Shown: in pieces, positions 59,631 to 64,000 of the stretch
Layout: each line of letters starts with the position of its first letter
Numbering within the stretch: the stretch's first letter is position 1
NCBI RefSeq assembly: GCF_024300825.1
Contig: NZ_CP101323.1
Coordinates: 744,001-808,000 of the forward strand
Direction: 5' to 3'
DNA length: 64,000 nucleotides
Source of the DNA: Natronomonas gomsonensis
GTDB lineage: Archaea > Halobacteriota > Halobacteria > Halobacteriales > Haloarculaceae
Program-made: the position numbers and the translations under genes
The notes under the pieces: generated by a model
Told to the model about the DNA's origin: nothing
Seen by the model: only the letters and a program-made list of their open reading frames with translations
Databases searched by the model: none

Positions 59631-60450
59631 CGGCCTCCTCGGGGGCAGGCATCAGCGACGGCGCCTCGCTCCGCCCCAGTTGTCGGTAGGTGAACGTGAA
59701 CTCGTCGTACAGCGACCGCCAGGCCTCGGTGTGGATGCCGTTTCGGCCGCGAGCCTCGGGAAGCAGTTCCTCGGCTGACTCGACCGGTACCTCGACACCG
59801 AGACCAGCGAGGAACCCGGAGACGATATCACGCCACTCCACTCGGAGGTCCGCGATTGGTTCCGGTCGAACACCGGTGTCGACGATGGCCTCCTCGTGGT
59901 CGGTCCGCTCGAACAGCGTTAGCGCGTGAGGGAACAGTCGGTCGACGGCCCCCTGGACACGCTCGCGTCCCTCTCGACTCTCGGCCAACCGTTCAAGCCA
60001 GTTTTGGGCGTGCTCGCGGTGGTAGTGTTCCTCGCCGCGGACCTTCCCCACTCGGTCGGCGATGGGTACGTAGGCACTGTCTTCGAGCGCCTGCAGACGC
60101 AGGTGTTCGTGGGTGTCGTAGAGGTAGCCGCGGACGACGCAGTCGGCCCAGTCACCGTCCTCGAACGGCAACTCGACGAGCGTCGTGTGACGAAAGTCGT
60201 CGGGGTCGCGCTCCCAGATGAGGTCGACCTGGTCGTAGCCGAACGCCTCCAGTAGGTCGTACCACAGGCGGGCGTGCCCCAACTCGTCTTGGGCGATGTT
60301 CGCGATGGCGATATCGGCCTCCAGCGTCGGCCCGCGAACCTGCCACTCGGTGTAGCGTTCGGCGACGACGAACTCGTCGTCGGCCAGCGTCCGGAGTTCC
60401 GCCTCGACGGCCGCCCGCTCGCGGTCGCTCAGTTCCTCGGTCGCGACCAT
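59617..60450 (-). CDS. paaC: PaaC, structural subunit of phenylacetyl-CoA epoxidase
   Basis: A 277-aa ferritin-like protein that pairs with PaaA in the multicomponent monooxygenase converting phenylacetyl-CoA to its ring-1,2-epoxide. It shows FVVAERYTEWQVRGPTLEAD and IANIAQDELGHARLWYDLLE. In characterised systems PaaC is the non-catalytic partner. The start at 60450 overlaps the paaB stop by 1 nt (TGATG). It is part of the paaA-B-C-D unit. Confidence 0.93.
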   Translation of the reverse strand: MVATEELSDRERAAVEAELRTLADDEFVVAERYTEWQVRGPTLEADIAIANIAQDELGHARLWYDLLEAFGYDQVDLIWERDPDDFRHTTLVELPFEDGDWADCVVRGYLYDTHEHLRLQALEDSAYVPIADRVGKVRGEEHYHREHAQNWLERLAESREGRERVQGAVDRLFPHALTLFERTDHEEAIVDTGVRPEPIADLRVEWRDIVSGFLAGLGVEVPVESAEELLPEARGRNGIHTEAWRSLYDEFTFTYRQLGRSEAPSLMPAPEEADVDV

Positions 60451-60779
60451 CAGTTATCCGCCTCCGCGAGGTCGCGTTCGGCTTCCTCCTGTTCGCGTTG
60501 GCTGGCCTCGATTTCCTCGGCGAACGTCTCGTCGGTGTTGTAGTTCGTCGCCCAGCGGTACTGCTTTTGGGTGGTGCCGCCCATCTCGGTTCCAGGGTCG
60601 TCGGCGTGAACCGTCTCGATTTTCTCTTTCGGGACGACCCACAGGCTGTTGGCCGGCTTCCGGCGGGCGTGCATAATCTGGGCGTACTGTTTCGCCAACT
60701 CGGCGTCCGGCGCGTGGACGTTGCCGACGTGGGTGTGGTAGTCCTTCTCTTTTTCCTGTCTGAACACTTCCCAAATCAT
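60450..60779 (-). CDS. paaB: PaaB, small subunit of phenylacetyl-CoA epoxidase
   Basis: A 109-aa PaaB. The family-typical start MIWEVFRQEKEKDYHTHVGN and NVHAPDAELAKQYAQIMHAR are visible, then SLWVVPKEKI and QKQYRWATNYNTDETF. It bridges the PaaA/PaaC core. The ATG at 60779 (not the TTG two codons upstream) is used and lies 3 nt after the paaA stop. Confidence 0.93.
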   Translation of the reverse strand: MIWEVFRQEKEKDYHTHVGNVHAPDAELAKQYAQIMHARRKPANSLWVVPKEKIETVHADDPGTEMGGTTQKQYRWATNYNTDETFAEEIEASQREQEEAERDLAEADN

Positions 60780-60781
60780 GG

Positions 60782-61723
60782 TCAATCGTCCGCTGTCGCA
60801 GGGGTTACCCCGCCCTGCTCGGGGGATTCGATGGCCTCACGAACCCACTCGACGGCCGCCTGCGTGCGTTCGCGTTTTTCGATTTGACCGACGCCGGTTG
60901 GGTGCTCGTTTTTCGCGACGGTGAAGAACTCCTCCCAGTCGAGGTCCTCCTCGTAGACCTCGTAGTAGTCGTCGGACTCGTGGTACTCGACGCGGGGGTA
61001 CTCCGGCAGTTCGAGGCCGTACTTCTCCGCCTTCGGGACGTAGGCGTTGAGGAAGGCGTTCCGGAGGTCGTCGTTGCTCATCGTCTTCAGGCCGACCTCC
61101 ATCGCGAACTCGCCGTGGGTCGATTGGTCGTCTGTCGGCCCGAAGAACTGCAGGATGCGCGGCCACCACTTCTCGAAGGCCGCCTGCAGACGCTCGCGGT
61201 CGCGTTTCGACCCCGTAGCGATGGTCCGCAGGATGTCCTCGCCGTGTTTGATGTGGAACCCCTCCTCGAAGCAAATCTTGTCGATGGCGTGGGCGTACGG
61301 TTCCCACGAGGTGCGCTTCAGCGTCGCCTGCCGGCGCATCGCCGCGCCGTCGACGAAGAACATTATCATCGGCAGTTCGTACCAGTCGTCCAACGGGTAG
61401 TGAAAGCAGTTGAGGAACTTCCCCTCGCCCGCTTCGAGTTCTTCCAGCATCTCCTCGCGCGTTTTGATGCCCAACTCCTCGGCGGCCCGGTACAGCAGTT
61501 GGCCGTGGCCGACCTCGTCTTGGACCTGCGCCGAGATGGCGAGTTTTCTGTCGAGACTCGGCGCCTGCCGGATGAACGGACGCTCGATGTAGGCGCCCAT
61601 GATTTCGCTGTTGGCGTGGAACTGAATCATCCGCGTGGCGGCTTCCCGATACTCCCGTGGCATGTCGTCGCCGGGGCCGAACTCCCGCGGCCCGGCGCGC
61701 CGTTTCACTGTGTCGATGTCCAT
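60782..61723 (-). CDS. paaA: PaaA, catalytic subunit of phenylacetyl-CoA epoxidase
   Basis: A 313-aa diiron oxygenase subunit performing the epoxidation of phenylacetyl-CoA. Carboxylate/His ligand motifs are QVQDEVGHGQLLYRAAEELG and ICFEEGFHIKHGED, with conserved ATRMIQFHANSEIMGAYIER upstream. It is the first gene of the operon. The ATG at 61723 is preferred to an upstream in-frame ATG at 61753 because a TATA-like GTTAATTC lies 27 nt before it, giving a leaderless mRNA. Confidence 0.94.
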   Translation of the reverse strand: MDIDTVKRRAGPREFGPGDDMPREYREAATRMIQFHANSEIMGAYIERPFIRQAPSLDRKLAISAQVQDEVGHGQLLYRAAEELGIKTREEMLEELEAGEGKFLNCFHYPLDDWYELPMIMFFVDGAAMRRQATLKRTSWEPYAHAIDKICFEEGFHIKHGEDILRTIATGSKRDRERLQAAFEKWWPRILQFFGPTDDQSTHGEFAMEVGLKTMSNDDLRNAFLNAYVPKAEKYGLELPEYPRVEYHESDDYYEVYEEDLDWEEFFTVAKNEHPTGVGQIEKRERTQAAVEWVREAIESPEQGGVTPATADD

Positions 61724-61743
61724 CCCACGCGAACTATTATCAT

Positions 61744-61753
61744 GAATTAACAT
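61744..61753 (-). promoter_or_regulatory. TATA-like box of the paa operon
   Basis: On the minus strand this reads ATGTTAATTC, centred about 25-27 nt before the paaA ATG at 61723. It directly abuts the inverted repeat at 61761-61780. Confidence 0.5.
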
Positions 61754-61760
61754 ACTGTTT

Positions 61761-61780
61761 GACCAGCCTATGGACTGGTT
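61761..61780. promoter_or_regulatory. Inverted repeat between paa and regulator promoters
   Basis: ACCAGCCTATGGACTGGT is a 7-bp dyad (6 of 7 pairs) with a 4-nt centre. It sits immediately upstream of the paa TATA box and just before and overlapping the TATA of the divergent HTH_10 gene. It is the obvious candidate operator for regulation of both genes. Confidence 0.5.
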
Positions 61781-61786
61781 TTAAAT
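61779..61786 (+). promoter_or_regulatory. TATA box of the HTH_10 regulator gene
   Basis: TTTTAAAT is centred 27 nt before the ATG at 61809, giving a leaderless start. It overlaps the right end of the inverted repeat. Confidence 0.5.
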
Positions 61787-61808
61787 GTGAATCGTGCGAA
61801 CAAGCCCC

Positions 61809-62444
61809 ATGATTTCGGAGTGTCTCGTCGTCGAGTTCCGGGTTACCGGCGACGACTGCCCGCTTGCGGCGGCATCTCGGAGCGCCGAGGGACCCATCGA
61901 GGCCGCACCACCGCTCCGACGGGGAGACGGCAACACGCTGTTGCGGTTTTCGGCCGTCGACGCCGCCGTCGGTGACTCCCTCGATGCCGACGACCGCATC
62001 CGATATCTCCATCGGACGAGCGTCGACGGCCGCCACACCTTTCGCTGTCTCTCGAAGGACCGCTGTGTCATCCACGAACTCATCGACGAGGGGTTTCTCG
62101 TCGATTCGGTTCAGTACCGCGACGGCGTCGAGCGACACGTCGGCGCGGTCGTCGGCCAAGAGGTACTTCACGGCGTCCTCGAGGCGGCGGGAGAGGCCGT
62201 CGGCGTGAAACTCGAACGAATCTCGCCGCTGGGCGACGACGGCGAGACCGCCGTCGAGACGCGCTGGAATCTGACACCGGGACAGGCCCTCGCGTTGGAA
62301 ACTGCCTACGAGATGGGCTACTTCGAGGTCCCGAAAGACGTGACCTCCGCGGAGGTCGCGGCGGAACTCGGCGTTTCGAAATCCGCGTTTCTGGAGCGGC
62401 TGCGGCGGGGACAGGCAAGGCTCCTTGGGGCCGTATTCTCCTAA
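61809..62444 (+). CDS. HTH_10 (Bat-like) transcriptional regulator, divergent from paa
   Basis: A 211-aa regulator with an N-terminal sensor-like domain (~1-150) and a C-terminal HTH_10 domain: LTPGQALALETAYEMGYFEV, then PKDVTSAEVAAELGVSKSAF and LERLRRGQARLLGAVF. HTH_10 proteins of haloarchaea (bacterio-opsin activator type) control aromatic and other catabolic genes. Because it is divergent from paaA across an 85-bp spacer with an inverted repeat, it is the likely paa regulator. The ATG at 61809 (MISECLVVEFRV) is standard. Confidence 0.87.
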   Translation: MISECLVVEFRVTGDDCPLAAASRSAEGPIEAAPPLRRGDGNTLLRFSAVDAAVGDSLDADDRIRYLHRTSVDGRHTFRCLSKDRCVIHELIDEGFLVDSVQYRDGVERHVGAVVGQEVLHGVLEAAGEAVGVKLERISPLGDDGETAVETRWNLTPGQALALETAYEMGYFEVPKDVTSAEVAAELGVSKSAFLERLRRGQARLLGAVFS

Positions 62445-62468
62445 ACCGTCGGCAAGCCTACATACCCG

Positions 62469-62475
62469 TTTATTA
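62469..62475 (+). promoter_or_regulatory. TATA box of the sensor protein gene
   Basis: TTTATTA is centred 28 nt before the GTG at 62500, supporting that GTG as a leaderless start. Confidence 0.45.
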
Positions 62476-62499
62476 CCCTGAGGTACCTCTTGAGAGTGG

Positions 62500-64000
62500 G
62501 TGCCCAGCGAACACGTGCAGACCCCGACCGTAACCTACGTCAGTCCTCCCGAGGGGACCACAATCGAAGCCGAACTTCTCCCGGAGGTCCCGTTCGAACG
62601 AGTCACGTCTGCGGCGGCCGTCGACAGCACAACCAAGTGCGTCGTCATCTCCGCCCACGACGGCTGGACCGACACTACCGAGGGCCTCCGGCGACGAATC
62701 CCAGAGGTCCCGATTATCGTCACTGGAGCGGCCGACCCCGGCGTCGGAGCACTCGCCTCCAGACTCGGCGTCGAGTACGCACCGACGGAGCTGTTCACGA
62801 ACGGCGACGAGACCCTCGCCGAACGGATACACGCGGTGGTCGACAGCAGCGACGCCCCGGCTGGGCGCAACGAACGGGCGTTGCGCGATTTACACTCGCT
62901 TTCGACCGGCGACGGTGACTTCGAGGCGAAACTCGAACGCATCCTCGAAGTCGGCCGGGAGTATCTGGACCTCGACATCGGCTTTGCCACCTCCATCGAT
63001 ACGGGCAAGAAGACGTTGGAGATGCTCGCCGTCGCTGGCGATGCCGCGTTCGACGCTGGCGACGTGTTTCCGCTTGAAGAAGCCTATTGCAAAGCGACCG
63101 TCCGCGGAAACGGGCTGTTGGCAATCGCCGACGCGACCGACGGCTGGCAGGATGACCCGGCCTATGAATCCGGTTTGCGGTGTTATCTCGGTGGCACGCT
63201 CAGTATCGACGGCGAGGCCTACGGGACGGTGTGTTTCGGTGGGACCGAACCGAGAGCGGCCTCGTTCACAGAGTCCGAGCGGACGTTCGTCGAGTTGCTC
63301 ATCGACCGTGCAAGCTATGAACTCGAACGAGAACACCGGGAGGCGGAACTGCAGACGGCACGAGACGAGTTCGAGACCGTCTTAGAGCGCATCGACGACG
63401 GGTTCTTCGCGCTCGATACCGATTGGTGTATCACCTACGTTAACGACAGCGGATACGAGGTTCTCAGCGAGGCCGCGGCGGAGAGCTACGCAAAAAGCGA
63501 CCTCCTGGGAGAAAACCTCTGGGCGGCCATCCCGGACGCCGTTGGTGGGCTCTTCGAAGAGCACTACCGACGGTCGATGGAGACTCAAAAACCGGAGTCG
63601 TTCGAAGCGTACTACGAGCCGCTCGGCGTTCACCTTGGCGTCGAAGCGTACCCCTCCGACGAGGGACTGTCAGTGTTCTTCCGAGACGTGACCGACGAAA
63701 AGCGTCGCAAACGAGCGCTCAACGACCTTCACTCGACGACCCGAGAGTTGATGAGTGCGACCGACCGGACGGAAATCGCAGAAATCGTCAGCAGGGCCGC
63801 CGGTGATATCCTCGGACTCTCGTTTAATGCCGTCCGGTTGTACGACGAGAAGGCCGACCGACTGGTCCCCACGGCCCTCAGCGAGAAGGCCACCGAGGAG
63901 ATGGAGCCCCTCCCGGCGTACGTCCCCGGTGAGGGGTTGTCGGGGACGGCGTTCCAGCGACAACGGATTCTCGACACCGAAGAACACGACAGACCGATTC
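62500..64000 (+). CDS. GAF/PAS sensor protein, cut by right edge
   Basis: About 500 residues are visible. The N-terminal ~105 residues resemble a degenerate receiver-like domain (TVTYVSPPEGTTIEAELLPE, then VPIIVTGAADPGVGALASRL). A GAF domain (~130-285: EVGREYLDLDIGFATSIDTG, and TLSIDGEAYGTVCFGG) is followed by a PAS domain (~290-410: FETVLERIDDGFFALDTDWC) and the start of a second GAF (~425 onwards: EIAEIVSRAAGDILGLSFNA). The output domain lies beyond the edge: a histidine kinase or a Bat-type HTH_10 protein are the main options. The GTG at 62500 is chosen for its TATA spacing. Confidence 0.82.
   Translation, partial: MPSEHVQTPTVTYVSPPEGTTIEAELLPEVPFERVTSAAAVDSTTKCVVISAHDGWTDTTEGLRRRIPEVPIIVTGAADPGVGALASRLGVEYAPTELFTNGDETLAERIHAVVDSSDAPAGRNERALRDLHSLSTGDGDFEAKLERILEVGREYLDLDIGFATSIDTGKKTLEMLAVAGDAAFDAGDVFPLEEAYCKATVRGNGLLAIADATDGWQDDPAYESGLRCYLGGTLSIDGEAYGTVCFGGTEPRAASFTESERTFVELLIDRASYELEREHREAELQTARDEFETVLERIDDGFFALDTDWCITYVNDSGYEVLSEAAAESYAKSDLLGENLWAAIPDAVGGLFEEHYRRSMETQKPESFEAYYEPLGVHLGVEAYPSDEGLSVFFRDVTDEKRRKRALNDLHSTTRELMSATDRTEIAEIVSRAAGDILGLSFNAVRLYDEKADRLVPTALSEKATEEMEPLPAYVPGEGLSGTAFQRQRILDTEEHDRPI

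Overview
The window looks like chromosomal DNA of a haloarchaeon (class Halobacteria). Supporting signs are the high GC content with G/C-rich third codon positions, very acidic proteins, AT-rich TATA-like boxes about 26-30 nt before many start codons (leaderless mRNAs), Tat/lipobox leaders such as RRSILKG...LAGC, and archaeal marker genes (Pelota, NFACT/RqcH, archaeal Elp3, RtcB, fibrillarin and Nop5, archaeal CoaD, a TFB-like protein, an Lrp-TRASH regulator). I cannot name the species. About 67 protein genes and two tRNA-Leu genes are supported. There is no rRNA, no CRISPR array and no intact insertion sequence.

Layout. 0-3.5 kb: beta-oxidation genes, an acyl-CoA dehydrogenase cut by the left edge and divergent from a hydroxyacyl-CoA dehydrogenase/enoyl-CoA hydratase fusion. 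3.5-14.3 kb: two transporters, a class III aminotransferase, MutY, an FMN reductase, two predicted lipoproteins, a Yip1-like membrane protein and a large S1/OB/DHH (RecJ/Cdc45-like) protein. 14.3-22.3 kb: Elp3, DUF4013 membrane protein, two metallo-beta-lactamase (MBL) fold hydrolases with a variant metal motif, a renalase-like flavoprotein, and a glycosyltransferase plus flippase-like pair. 22.3-28.9 kb: a translation-rescue neighbourhood (RqcH/NFACT, a second DUF4013 protein, Pelota), then a sensor kinase and an RNase Z-like hydrolase. 28.9-37.7 kb: Lhr-type helicase, RtcB overlapping a LarA-like protein, an R2-like ligand-binding oxidase, thioredoxin reductase and a riboflavin-pathway reductase.

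37.7-41.2 kb is a copper module: CopA, divergent CopZ, and an Lrp-TRASH metal sensor converging on copZ. 41.2-50.6 kb holds small conserved proteins, two tRNA-Leu genes each followed three nucleotides later by a hairpin array, an IMPase, DUF63, MOSC, a mini-TFB, CoaD, GshA, MaoC and the fibrillarin-Nop5 operon. 50.6-54 kb looks rearranged or partly acquired: a decayed coding tail, FKBP isomerase, a chimeric HTH/hydrolase ORF, a PiT phosphate permease and DUF1810. 54-58 kb has a ferritin-like protein and two divergent rhodaneses. 59-62.5 kb is a phenylacetyl-CoA epoxidase operon (paaABCD, with PaaD split in two) divergent from an HTH_10 regulator, with an inverted repeat between the two promoters. 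The right edge cuts a GAF/PAS sensor protein.

The observations I rate highest are the split PaaD with its candidate operator, the hairpin arrays behind both tRNA-Leu genes, the stand-alone mini-TFB, the R2lox with its cross-link residues, the LarA-like/RtcB overlap, the DHH-degenerate RecJ-like protein, and the RqcH-DUF4013-Pelota neighbourhood.
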